This document shows, piece after piece, positions 1 to 7,558 of a DNA stretch of 22,262 bases (positions are counted from its first letter, which is position 1; each line of letters starts with the position of its first letter). Source of the stretch: Gammaproteobacteria bacterium UBA2965 (GTDB lineage Bacteria; Pseudomonadota; Gammaproteobacteria; Pseudomonadales; Azotimanducaceae); NCBI GenBank assembly GCA_002348385.1, contig DEBD01000029.1, positions 1-22,262 of the forward strand, in the 5' to 3' direction. The notes under the pieces were generated by a model, which did not search any database, was not told the DNA's origin, and saw only the letters and a list, made by a program, of their open reading frames with translations. The translations under genes were made by a program, and so were the position numbers.

Positions 1-1492
1 TCAGGTCCGCATAGGCCTGGTCCAGATCGACACCCTTTTGGGTCAGTTCGGCGGTGGTGTGCTCGAGCGTCGTGTGCGTTCTGGCCAACTCGGCTCCGTC
101 GTCCTGCAACGATTGATTGGCGGAATCCAACGACTGTCTGGTTTCGGCGAGGGCCTGGTATTGGACCTGCAATTCGTCGCGTTTCTCGGCCAGCGCGCTT
201 TCCAGGGTTGCCACCAGTTGCGCCTGGGTTTCCTGAGTGCTGGTGGCCCACGCCAACGACTCCATGAGCCCTTGAGCCCTTGCGTTGATGGTTTGATAGG
301 ACTCAATCAGCTGACGGGCGTCTGCTAGCCCTGCCTCCAGCGGATCGACCTCGCCCCGGTCGGCTTGTAGCTCGTGTAGCCTGGACACGCCCAGCACGTC
401 TTCCAAAGACAGCGTGCTGTGGACGGCTTGGCTCAGCGTCGCCGCGGTGTCGGCCAACAGGTTCTGTCTGCGCTCCAGTTCGTCGAGGGTGTATTCGGCG
501 ATGGCCTTGGAAGCGCCGAACAGATGCTGCAAGTCTGCAATCCTGTCGGCACGCTTGCGCCGCAATCGCTTGGGCTTGAGCGGCTTGCTGCCGTTGCTTT
601 CCACGAATGCATGCAAGCCGCGAAAGTTGTCGCATAGGTCAGCCAACATCAGGTCGGCCTTTTGGTGCGCCTCGATGAGCTCGTGGTTGGCTTTCGCGAT
701 CAGTCCCTTAGCACAGATATCCGTGGCGATCCGGCGGTGCTGTTGGCTTGCGCGAGCCAGGCGCCTGTTGATCTGCCCAGGCCGCCGACACAGATAGTAA
801 TTCTCATACCATACGGGATGCTGAGGCTGGGCGGGCACCAAACGGTTCCTGGTGGGATCGTACCGGCAGATTTCCAGCCCCAGGCCGCGCACCATGGCTT
901 CCAAGGCCTCAGTTGTGGCCCCCGCGCGTTCCAGGTTCTCCTTGGAGAACTCCACCAGCACCACCCCATCGAAGTCGGCGAGCACGTCCTCGGCCGAAGC
1001 GAACAGCGCCAGCTCGGCACCTTCAATGTCGATCTTGATCAGTTCGGGCTGGTTGCCATTGAGGCTCGCCATCAGCTGGGGCAGGGTCACCGTGTTGATC
1101 TCTATTCCGCCCGTATCGTCGCTGAGGTGAGCAAACGAGCTTCCGGCCGCCGATGCGATCTGCAGTCGGGCGCTGCCCGTATGGTCGGAAACGGCGACCG
1201 GACGCAGGTCCAAGCTCGCTACATTGGCCTGCAGGAGCGGGTGCAGGGCCGGATTGGGTTCGACGCACACCACGGTGCCGGACTCACCCACCACCTGCCT
1301 CGCCGTTGCCGCGTGGAAACCCGCGTGGGCCCCGATGTCCAGATAGGTGTTGCCCCGGCGCAGGTAAACCCAAAGGAACGCGCGCTCGGTGAATTCGAAC
1401 CAGCCCTGGCGAACGTATTGCGCCACCAGGTCACCGGGGGGGAATTCGAGCCAGCCGGTGTGCTCTACGTGCAGGGACTCAGACGCGTTCAA
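1..1492 (-). CDS. FkbM-family SAM methyltransferase with long coiled-coil tail (partial, C-terminus off window)
   Basis: The reverse strand is open for 497 codons and leaves the window at base 1. The N-terminal half is an FkbM-type (Methyltransf_21) O-methyltransferase: SAM-binding motif YLDIGAHAGF at about residues 50-59, VEPNP at 77-81 and the family hallmark LIKIDIEGAEL at 151-161. Residues from about 240 are Arg/Lys-rich, and from about 330 to the window edge the sequence is Leu/Ala/Gln/Glu-rich with heptad-like spacing, that is, a coiled coil with no other domain visible yet. Upstream in frame there is a TAA and then no ATG; TTG at 1492 is the first usable start, with no good Shine-Dalgarno, so the start is uncertain and the downstream GTG in GDLVAQY is an alternative. 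The gene lies 74 bases after a sulfotransferase-like gene on the same strand. The likely role is methylation of a sugar in a surface glycan; the substrate is unknown. A glycosyltransferase or kinase domain could follow outside the window. Confidence 0.85.
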   Translation of the reverse strand, partial: MNASESLHVEHTGWLEFPPGDLVAQYVRQGWFEFTERAFLWVYLRRGNTYLDIGAHAGFHAATARQVVGESGTVVCVEPNPALHPLLQANVASLDLRPVAVSDHTGSARLQIASAAGSSFAHLSDDTGGIEINTVTLPQLMASLNGNQPELIKIDIEGAELALFASAEDVLADFDGVVLVEFSKENLERAGATTEALEAMVRGLGLEICRYDPTRNRLVPAQPQHPVWYENYYLCRRPGQINRRLARASQQHRRIATDICAKGLIAKANHELIEAHQKADLMLADLCDNFRGLHAFVESNGSKPLKPKRLRRKRADRIADLQHLFGASKAIAEYTLDELERRQNLLADTAATLSQAVHSTLSLEDVLGVSRLHELQADRGEVDPLEAGLADARQLIESYQTINARAQGLMESLAWATSTQETQAQLVATLESALAEKRDELQVQYQALAETRQSLDSANQSLQDDGAELARTHTTLEHTTAELTQKGVDLDQAYADL

Positions 1493-1566
1493 TCTTGGTC
1501 GACGGGCCGTTTAATTGGGCTGTGAGAATAGCATGGGGGTATGCGGGGTCGGAACTTCCCGAGGCG

Positions 1567-2472
1567 TCAGCTCCGCGCCTTCCAGCGCTTCGAGAAGCGC
1601 ACGATCTCTGCCTCGGAATAGAAGTGCCTGCACAGGCGTGACGAATACACCTTGGTGACGAGTGTCTCCGGCAACGACAGCCGGGCATGCAGCTGCGTGT
1701 AGAGTCCGGCATCTGGCGTGTTGGAACGGCTTCGGCGCATTGGAATGCGCAGCGGTTTCGGCTGCCCGAGGAATTCCGCCAAGGCGGCCGCTAGGGCATC
1801 GTCTAGTGATTCCAGCTTGACCACGAACAGCCCGCGCCGGTCATCGGGGTACGCGCAAAAGCCGCTTGCCGCCTGAAAGGGCCGATTCAGGAGGTTGTCG
1901 CCCAGCAAGTAGGCAAGTTCTGTGTCAAACCAAGTCTCCATATAGTTCAGGCTGGCGGCTACCTGCTCCTCGGCAAGGGCGGCGAGCTTCCCCATGGGCA
2001 GTGTTTCGAGGTCTGCGTGCCCAGTAGTGAGTTCGGGATTCTCGAACAGGTTGGAGATAGCGCGAGCGATGGGGTCACGCACTGAGGTTACGATCTTCAC
2101 CGGGCGTTGGGGGTGGATCGCCAGCTCCTGGCCAATGCGCTCGCCTACGTGCAGATGCCAAGGATCCTGCCCCAGGTTTGCATGGTCTGCGCGCGCAGTT
2201 CTTATTCCGTCGGGGGAGATGAAGTGCGTTTGCAGGCAGGCTACCTTGCGCAAGGAGGCGATGGCGGCATGCATCGCCGTGGACCCTACCTTTCCACACG
2301 TGTGTACCAATACGATGTCGCTTTTGGAGCGAAGGGCTTTGGAGATGCGAGCGAGTTCCTGCTGCGCGTTTCGGGAACCCTTGAGCAGGCGGGTGAGCCT
2401 GCGCCGATAGGTGGCGAGGTGTACCATTAACTTTGCGCTAGCCGCCGACTGAACGGTTTTTGGCGACGCCAA
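1567..2472 (-). CDS. Sulfotransferase-like putative capsular polysaccharide synthesis protein (NKWYS type)
   Basis: The encoded protein is about 301 residues. It has the two PAPS-binding signatures of sulfotransferase folds: a loop HTCGKVGSTA at about 57-66 (5'-phosphosulfate loop) and SVRDPIARAISN at about 130-141 (3'-phosphate site). This arrangement and the length fit the family annotated as 'putative capsular polysaccharide synthesis protein'. It has no signal peptide or membrane helix, so it is probably cytoplasmic and acts on a nucleotide- or lipid-linked glycan or on a polymer before export. The first in-frame start is TTG at 2472, preceded by a G-rich AGGCGGG stretch; ATG at 2427 (MVHLATYRR) is an equally reasonable start giving 286 residues. 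It lies upstream of the FkbM gene on the same strand and divergent from the double glycosyltransferase, which supports a glycan-modification role. The biochemical activity of this family is not well established, so sulfation is an inference. Confidence 0.75.
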   Translation of the reverse strand: MASPKTVQSAASAKLMVHLATYRRRLTRLLKGSRNAQQELARISKALRSKSDIVLVHTCGKVGSTAMHAAIASLRKVACLQTHFISPDGIRTARADHANLGQDPWHLHVGERIGQELAIHPQRPVKIVTSVRDPIARAISNLFENPELTTGHADLETLPMGKLAALAEEQVAASLNYMETWFDTELAYLLGDNLLNRPFQAASGFCAYPDDRRGLFVVKLESLDDALAAALAEFLGQPKPLRIPMRRSRSNTPDAGLYTQLHARLSLPETLVTKVYSSRLCRHFYSEAEIVRFSKRWKARS

Positions 2473-2568
2473 CGGCGCGCCCGCCTGCTAGTTGGACACT
2501 TCCAAGGGGTGCGCAAATCATTGATCATTCCGTTCACGTGATGTGATCGCAGAATCCCGGTAACGTGC

Positions 2569-4629
2569 GTGGCGATGAATGTAGGTAGGCCGTTGCAAGA
2601 TTCAACCTTTACCGTTGCCGTATGCACCTATCGCCGATTCGAGCAGCTCGGTCGTTGCCTCGAAGCGCTTGCCCAGCAGAGCGACGCCGGCTTCAAGCTC
2701 CTGGTGGTAGATAATTCCTGTATGCCCGCCGAGTCGGAGCGCTGCCGGGAGCGCTACGGCGGCTCGCCCAATCTGGAATATGTTATCACGCAGCGGTCCG
2801 GCCTCTCGTTTGCGCGCAATGTGGCGTTACAGAGCTGTTCTACTCCATTCATCGCGTATCTGGACGACGACGCAGTGCCAGACGTGGACTGGGCCGAAAA
2901 CCTGGGGCGCGCTCTGACGCAGGCAGACGAGCGGCTCGGCGTGTTGGGTGGGCCGGTGCGCCCGTCCTGGGAATCTACCCCACCGAGCTGGCTGCGCGGA
3001 AAATTGCTTGGTGCGCTTGCGGTAATTGACTGGGGCGACGAGGAGCTGGTTCTCGAGCAGGATGAAGAGCGCTGGTTGGTGGGCGCAAACATCGCCTATC
3101 GCACCAGCGCGCTGTTGGAGACGGGGGGATTCGATGAATCGCTGGGTCGCGCTGCGGGGGTGCCGCTGTGTCACGAAGAGCTGGCGGCGACTCGGGCCAT
3201 TCGTCGCCTCGGATATTCCGTAGCTTATGATCCTGGTGTGGTGGTGTCGCATCTGATTCAGCAAGAGCGCATGACGCCAGAGTGGATGATACGGGACGGC
3301 TTCTGGGAAGCGGTCAGCCGCCGTGTCTATACAGGCGAGCTGAGCGCAGAGGCTCTGCTGAATCAGCGCTCGCAGCTGATCGAGCTGGTGGAGCAACACG
3401 TTTCTGCTGAGCGCTCGTGGCAGCCATCCTATCGCCGTGTGGTCGCCGCCCGGGAAGAGGCCGCAAAGCTCGCGCGCAGCGCTACGGCCCGCCGCGCTGC
3501 CTCGACGCAGGTGGATGGCATAGCGGTTCCCGCACGGTTGGAGTTTGCGGTAGTGGTGCCGGTGCTCAATGCGGGGAGTGCGCTTGCCGGCACGCTGGAC
3601 AGCGTGCTGAGCCAGCAAGGCGATTTCGACATCCGGCTTCACGTTCAAGACGGCGGGTCTGAGGACGATACGCTGACCCTCCTGGAAGCGCTTCAGCGGC
3701 AGCTGCGCGACAACACGGATCGTCAGGGATGCAACGTGCACCTCACTTTCGCATCCGAACCCGACGCTGGGTTATACGATGCGCTGCAAAAAGGCGCGCT
3801 TGCGCTGGACGGTGCCGAAGTCTCGCCCATGACCTGGATCAACGCTGGCGACTTCTTCCTGCCGGGGGCGTTTGCGGCCATGTCAAGGGTCTTCAGTGAG
3901 CTCCCCGAAGTTTCCTGGGTGGTTCCTCCTGTACTCGTCTATCGTGACGGCGTGCCGATTTCGTTTGCCGGCGTGCAGTATCCCAAGGCAGTTGTGTCGG
4001 CGGGCTTGTGTGATGGAATCTACTGGCCCACCATCCAGCAGGAAGGGGTGTTCTGGCGACGGCGATTGTGGGCGCGAGCTGGCGATGCTTTGGAAACCAT
4101 GAGGTTGGCTGGAGACTGGGCCCTGTGGCGGTCATTCGCCGAGGAGGCGATCCCTTACCACGTGGATTGGCCGGTGGCCGCTTTCACCATTTCCGACGGC
4201 CAGCTGTCTTCCCGGTCCAATCGCTATCAGGCCGAGATTGCGAAACACCGCTCGCGCGAGCAGACCCGGCAGTCAGTGGACGAGCTGAGTATGCGTCCTG
4301 ATTTGCTGAGCGTCGCGGCGATCTCGCCGGATTTTCGCATCGACTGGAAGCCGTTAGCGCTGGATGGATCGACCGATGCAACGCTGGCTCGTGCCATAAC
4401 CGACCGGCGGGGCGACCTCGGCGGCAGTTTAGAAAGTGCTTCATCGGTGAAACTCATCGAAGAATTGACCCGACGCGATCCTGGGTTTGCAGCGCGTTGG
4501 GGGGCGCAAGGGTCGCCACAGTCAGACCGCTCGCGTCTGTTTTATTGGCTGCAATCACACTACAGGCGCCTACCCGGCGATCTGCGGCTGAGTCTGCGGC
4601 CAATGGTGCGCAAACTGTTTGGTCGATGA
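2569..4629 (+). CDS. Two-domain GT2 glycosyltransferase
   Basis: The protein has 686 residues and contains two family-2 (GT-A) glycosyltransferase domains in tandem. Domain 1 (about 14-255) opens with FTVAVCTYRRFEQL, has LLVVDNS at 44-50, the metal-binding acidic triad YLDDD at 97-101, and a C-terminal part with CHEEL at 201-205, where an acceptor-activating acid is expected. Domain 2 (about 325-560) opens with FAVVVPVLNAG, has VQDGGSEDD at 359-367 and GLYDALQKG at 401-409, and carries NAGD at 425-428 in place of a DxD. No transmembrane helix is visible, so it is a soluble or peripheral cytoplasmic enzyme. The first start is GTG at 2569; ATG at 2575 gives the same protein two residues shorter. 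It is transcribed divergently from the sulfotransferase-like and methyltransferase genes. It probably adds two sugars, or one repeating disaccharide, to a surface glycan; the sugars cannot be told from sequence. Confidence 0.9.
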   Translation: MAMNVGRPLQDSTFTVAVCTYRRFEQLGRCLEALAQQSDAGFKLLVVDNSCMPAESERCRERYGGSPNLEYVITQRSGLSFARNVALQSCSTPFIAYLDDDAVPDVDWAENLGRALTQADERLGVLGGPVRPSWESTPPSWLRGKLLGALAVIDWGDEELVLEQDEERWLVGANIAYRTSALLETGGFDESLGRAAGVPLCHEELAATRAIRRLGYSVAYDPGVVVSHLIQQERMTPEWMIRDGFWEAVSRRVYTGELSAEALLNQRSQLIELVEQHVSAERSWQPSYRRVVAAREEAAKLARSATARRAASTQVDGIAVPARLEFAVVVPVLNAGSALAGTLDSVLSQQGDFDIRLHVQDGGSEDDTLTLLEALQRQLRDNTDRQGCNVHLTFASEPDAGLYDALQKGALALDGAEVSPMTWINAGDFFLPGAFAAMSRVFSELPEVSWVVPPVLVYRDGVPISFAGVQYPKAVVSAGLCDGIYWPTIQQEGVFWRRRLWARAGDALETMRLAGDWALWRSFAEEAIPYHVDWPVAAFTISDGQLSSRSNRYQAEIAKHRSREQTRQSVDELSMRPDLLSVAAISPDFRIDWKPLALDGSTDATLARAITDRRGDLGGSLESASSVKLIEELTRRDPGFAARWGAQGSPQSDRSRLFYWLQSHYRRLPGDLRLSLRPMVRKLFGR

Positions 4630-4633
4630 CCCT

Positions 4634-4650
4634 GGCGTCTGGGTGACGCC
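4634..4650 (+). terminator. Short hairpin just after the glycosyltransferase stop (weak terminator candidate)
   Basis: A perfect six-base inverted repeat, GGCGTC and GACGCC with a five-base loop, starts four bases after the TGA. There is no T-run behind it, so it is at best a weak terminator or an mRNA 3'-end stabiliser. Confidence 0.25.
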
Positions 4651-4742
4651 GATCGCCTCGAAAAGGTGAGCCGTTAACGTCAAGTTCGGGTTGTGCGCCT
4701 GAGTGTTCGATTCGAATTGTGGTGACGGCTGTCGATTAAGAA

Positions 4743-5074
4743 ATGCGACGGTCTGCCACCTGTAATCTGGTTGTGATGCTGCTTGCCGCGTGCACCACAA
4801 ACGCCTATGTGGGCAAACGTCAGGCATCAAACAAGCCCCTGGTAGAGCCGAACGGTCATACCGATAACACCGGATCAGTGGCGTGCAGCATAGATCTGTC
4901 TGACCGTCGCGCTCGCGGAGTGGCCTATTACCCGATCAGTCGGGAGGTGGACAGACGGCGTTTTTACACGCGGGATATGGCCCCCACCACCCCGTAGCGG
5001 ACAACGGCAGGGTCGAGGGAAGACAGCTGAATCGGTGTGTCGAACTGGTGCTCGAACCACTCACCGACGGTTAA
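4743..5074 (+). pseudogene. Degraded OmpA-family (YiaD-like) lipoprotein
   Basis: From ATG 4743 the frame encodes a lipoprotein signal with lipobox LAAC (Cys17), then CTTNAYVGKRQASN, which resembles the mature start of YiaD-type lipoproteins (CTTNPYTGE). It then jumps directly to GHTDNTGS and LSDRRARGVAYY, the second half of an OmpA peptidoglycan-binding domain. The glycine-rich zipper and the first half of the OmpA domain, roughly 100-110 residues by family length, are missing. The frame stops at TAG 4995-4997. Shifting by one base restores the expected end, PVADNGRVEGRQLNRCVELVLEP, up to TAA 5072-5074, which points to a one-base loss in the C-run near 4990. The usual NRRVE is NRCVE here. 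Intact relatives anchor in the outer membrane and bind peptidoglycan; this copy should be non-functional, although a short 84-residue lipoprotein could still be made. The rest of the 4630-5083 interval shows nothing else recognisable. Confidence 0.8.
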
Positions 5075-5083
5075 GTCGCGCCG

Positions 5084-5602
5084 CTAGTCGGATCGCAGCG
5101 TGCCGTCCAGGCTATGCTCGTCGCAGAACGCTTCGAACGCGCTGGCCAGCGTGGCCGCATTCGTGTGGGCGGAAAGCTCCACGGTTAACGTGAGGTTGAA
5201 GATGGGTGTGCCCGTGTGGGCGGCATGTTCGGTCTCGGTGTTCAGCTCGCGGATGTTGATACCGCGGCTGGAGAAGAAGCCGGCGATACGATTGACGATG
5301 CCGGGGTGGTCCATGGCGATCACCCGAGCCTGACAGGCCAGCGAGTCTTCGGCGGCTCGCTGGGTAGACCTTCTGAACAGATGGGCAAGGCCGGAGTCAG
5401 CGCATAGCGCGTTGAGCTGCTGCTCCAGCTCGTCGAGCAGCGCATCCTCTCCTGCAACCGACATCAGCACCGCGAACTCACCGGCTAGAACGGTCATGCG
5501 GCTGTCTTCGATGTTCAAGTTGAGCCGAACGACTAGCTCCGAGAGCTCGTTGACGAGGCCGGGCCGATCTTCTCCGATGGTGGCGATGACGGCGGTAGCC
5601 AT
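5084..5602 (-). CDS. gcvR: GcvR-like tandem ACT-domain protein
   Basis: The 172-residue protein has two ACT domains. ACT 1 (about 1-75) starts ATAVIATIGEDRPGLVNELS, with the Asp-Arg-Pro-Gly turn that usually forms the amino-acid binding site. ACT 2 (about 92-168) has VIAMDHPGIVNRIAGFFSS followed by GINIRELNTET. This layout and length match GcvR, the glycine cleavage system repressor, which in E. coli works by binding the GcvA activator rather than DNA. There is no DNA-binding domain. Its ATG overlaps the stop of the glycyl-tRNA synthetase gene by one base (TAATG) without a convincing Shine-Dalgarno, so translation is probably coupled. The pairing with GlyRS supports a glycine-linked role. No gcv gene or gcvA lies in the window, so it could instead be a generic glycine-sensing ACT protein. 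Confidence 0.8.
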   Translation of the reverse strand: MATAVIATIGEDRPGLVNELSELVVRLNLNIEDSRMTVLAGEFAVLMSVAGEDALLDELEQQLNALCADSGLAHLFRRSTQRAAEDSLACQARVIAMDHPGIVNRIAGFFSSRGINIRELNTETEHAAHTGTPIFNLTLTVELSAHTNAATLASAFEAFCDEHSLDGTLRSD

Positions 5603-6963
5603 TACTTGAAGTAGTCCTTCACGAAGTCGGCAAGCTCGGCGACCGCCAGGCGTTGCTGCTCCATGCTGTCCCGGTCGCGCACGGTAACCGTGTCGTCGCC
5701 CTCGATGGTTTCGAAGTCCACCGTGATGCAGATCGGCGTGCCCACCTCGTCGTGTCGCCGGTACCCTTTCCCGATGTTTCCAGTGTCTTCGAAAAGCATG
5801 CGGCCAATTCCCAGCGACTGCAGTTCTGCCTTGATGGCTTTGGCCTTGGACACGATACCTTCGTGGTTGCGCTTGAGTGGCAGCACGGCGGCTTTCACCG
5901 GAGCCAGGTGGGGCTGCAATGAGAGCACGGTGCGCGTTTTTCCGTCATCCAACTGCTGCTCGTTGTAGGCTTCGTTGAGCACGGCAAGCACGCCACGCTC
6001 CACGCCGGCAGAGGGCTCAATGACGTAGGGAACGATCCATTTCTTGCTTTCCAGGTCGTGGACCGCAAGTTTTGCGTTGGAGTCTTTGTTAGACGTGACG
6101 GTTGCCTGGATGTCGAAATCCCCTTGCGCCTTAGTATGGGAGCCCAGATCGAAATCCGTACGGTTAGCGATACCCTCCAGCTCCTCCATGCCGTGAGGAA
6201 AGCGGTACATCAGGTCTACGGTGGCCTTGGAGTAGTGCGCCAGCTCATCCGCCGGCACGTTGTAAATCTGCAGGTTGTTCGGACTGACGCCCTGGGCCGT
6301 CCACCATGCCAGGCGCTCTTCCACCCAAGCCTGGTGCCATGCCTCGTCGCTGCCCGGCTCCACGAAGAATTCCAGCTCCATCTGCTCGAATTCGCGCACC
6401 CTGAATATGAAGTTCCGGGGGGTGATCTCATTGCGAAACGCTTTCCCCATCTGGGCGATACCGAATGGCAGGCGCCGCGAGGTGGAGTCCAGCACGTTTT
6501 TAAAATTGGTAAAGATCGCTTGGGCCGTCTCCGGGCGCAGGTAGGCAAAGCTGGATCCGTCGTCCACTGGCCCCACCGAGGTCTTGAACATCAGGTTGAA
6601 CGCACGTGGATCGGTGAGGTCGGTAGACCCGCAGTTTGGGCAGACATCCCGCTCCAGGTGGTCGGCACGGTGGCGGGCGTTGCAGTTGCGGCAGTCTACA
6701 AGCGGGTCGGTGAACGTCTCCTCGTGCCCCGAGTATTGCAGGGTGAGCGGATTGGTGAGGATGGCGGCATCCAGGCCTTCCACGTCGTCGCGCTCATAGA
6801 CCATGGCGCGCCACCAGGCAGACTTGAGATTGTTTTTCAGCTCCACGCCCAGCGGGCCGAAGTCGTAGAGCCCCTGTAGGCCGCCGTAGATGTCACTGGA
6901 TTGGAAGATGAAGCCCCGCCGCTTGCACAGCGAAACCAGTTCTTCCATTGATGATGCGGCCAC
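5602..6963 (-). CDS. glyQS: Glycyl-tRNA synthetase, single-chain alpha2 (class II) type
   Basis: The 453-residue protein charges tRNA-Gly with glycine in the cytoplasm. It is the homodimeric type, not the alpha2-beta2 enzyme of most gammaproteobacteria. Visible landmarks are CKRRGFIFQSSDIYGGLQG (13-31), GPLGVELKNN (36-45), a zinc knuckle with Cys91, Cys94, Cys108 and Cys111, class II motif 2 around GKAFRNEITPRNFIFRVREF (173-192), motif 3 VIEPSAGVERGVLAVL (314-329), and an anticodon-binding domain from about 355 with DTGNIGKGYRRHDEVGTP. The start is GTG 6963, with AGGG seven bases upstream; the N-terminus MAASSMEEL parallels the Thermus enzyme as I remember it. ATG 6948 (MEELV) is the alternative. 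It is the first gene of a two-gene unit with the ACT protein downstream. A TATAGT box lies about 30 bases upstream. Confidence 0.96.
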   Translation of the reverse strand: MAASSMEELVSLCKRRGFIFQSSDIYGGLQGLYDFGPLGVELKNNLKSAWWRAMVYERDDVEGLDAAILTNPLTLQYSGHEETFTDPLVDCRNCNARHRADHLERDVCPNCGSTDLTDPRAFNLMFKTSVGPVDDGSSFAYLRPETAQAIFTNFKNVLDSTSRRLPFGIAQMGKAFRNEITPRNFIFRVREFEQMELEFFVEPGSDEAWHQAWVEERLAWWTAQGVSPNNLQIYNVPADELAHYSKATVDLMYRFPHGMEELEGIANRTDFDLGSHTKAQGDFDIQATVTSNKDSNAKLAVHDLESKKWIVPYVIEPSAGVERGVLAVLNEAYNEQQLDDGKTRTVLSLQPHLAPVKAAVLPLKRNHEGIVSKAKAIKAELQSLGIGRMLFEDTGNIGKGYRRHDEVGTPICITVDFETIEGDDTVTVRDRDSMEQQRLAVAELADFVKDYFK

Positions 6964-6992
6964 CGGAAAACCCTGTCGAAATAAGGCCCGGC

Positions 6993-6998
6993 ACTATA
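6993..6998 (-). promoter_or_regulatory. Probable -10 box for the glyQS-gcvR unit
   Basis: On the minus strand TATAGT lies about 30 bases before the GTG start of the GlyRS gene. No good -35 hexamer is seen at 16-18 bases upstream, so the call rests on the -10 match and position alone. Confidence 0.4.
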
Positions 6999-7187
6999 CC
7001 GGATCTCCCGGCGGACTTCCCACAACGCCGGGCGTTGCCGCGCGGCCCGAAATTGCGCTTACATTTTTTTACAATCGCTCACAGCCTACTCACAAGGGAT
7101 TGGAATGGTCCCGTTTGGTGTGTGATCCAATACTCATCTAGATAGCAGGGGCCGGTTTGGTGGCCAGAGAAGCGGCCGTGAGACAAC
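6999..7187. other. Divergent intergenic region between glyQS and the DUF6316-like gene
   Basis: This non-coding stretch separates two divergent genes and must carry the promoter of the plus-strand gene. It contains an A/T-rich tract around 7062-7075 and a six-base inverted repeat, ATTGGA (7099-7104) and TCCAAT (7126-7131), about 60-90 bases before the plus-strand start. No clear T-box, riboswitch or tRNA-like fold was recognised. Confidence 0.3.
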
Positions 7188-7481
7188 ATGAGACAAGGTG
7201 ATTCACAAAGGCGGCCCTTTTTCCGTTCGGACTCGCGAATCTTCAAACAGAACGGATCCTGGTGGGTTGCCACGCGTGAAGGCGACCAGGGGCCGTTCCA
7301 GAGCCAGCGGCTGGCCCTGGAAGAAGCGGCACGCTACGCCCAGTGGTGTGAGTCTTGGGGTGAACTCCAGCAAAGCCGCAACAGCGAGATGCCGTTGACC
7401 CTGGTGACCATGGAAGAGTCTTCCCTTCAACACGGCGCTGCCGAAGAAGACCTGCGCCTGGAAGCGCGCCGATCCCCATAG
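7188..7481 (+). CDS. Small DUF6316-like protein of unknown function
   Basis: This 97-residue soluble protein has no signal peptide. Its core, FRSDSRIFKQNGSWWVATREGDQGPFQSQ (split across residues 12-40), has the pattern of the DUF6316 family: an FR-D-R start, a short N-G-x-W segment, then an ATREG-x-x-GPF turn followed by a helix with alternating hydrophobics. I recognise that pattern, but no function is known for it. The C-terminal part, from about residue 60, is acidic and looks poorly structured. The start is ATG 7188 with only a weak purine-rich AGAGAAG about 17 bases upstream. It precedes a membrane protein of unknown function on the same strand by 77 bases; a separate -10-like box lies between them, so they may not be one operon. 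Confidence 0.75.
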   Translation: MRQGDSQRRPFFRSDSRIFKQNGSWWVATREGDQGPFQSQRLALEEAARYAQWCESWGELQQSRNSEMPLTLVTMEESSLQHGAAEEDLRLEARRSP

Positions 7482-7524
7482 GTTGAGGCTCCCAACGCAT
7501 TAGTACCGCCTGCCCCGCCTAGGC

Positions 7525-7530
7525 TATAGT
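7525..7530 (+). promoter_or_regulatory. Possible -10 box for the DUF1499 gene
   Basis: TATAGT lies 28 bases before ATG 7559. The hexamer expected as -35 (around 7502-7507) is a poor match, so this is a weak prediction. Confidence 0.3.
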
Positions 7531-7558
7531 CGGCGCACATCCGAGATTGGGGCACGCT

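Noticed and set aside
662..1525. 287-codon plus-strand open frame
   Set aside because: It lies opposite the FkbM methyltransferase, whose motifs are unambiguous on the minus strand.
2510..2560. Palindromic words TGATCA and TCACGTGA in the divergent region before the double glycosyltransferase
   Set aside because: Each is short and matches no operator I can name; without conservation data they may be chance.
2827..3741. 304-codon minus-strand open frame
   Set aside because: Shadow of the double glycosyltransferase; no domain seen.
6058..6879. 273-codon plus-strand open frame
   Set aside because: Shadow of the GlyRS gene.
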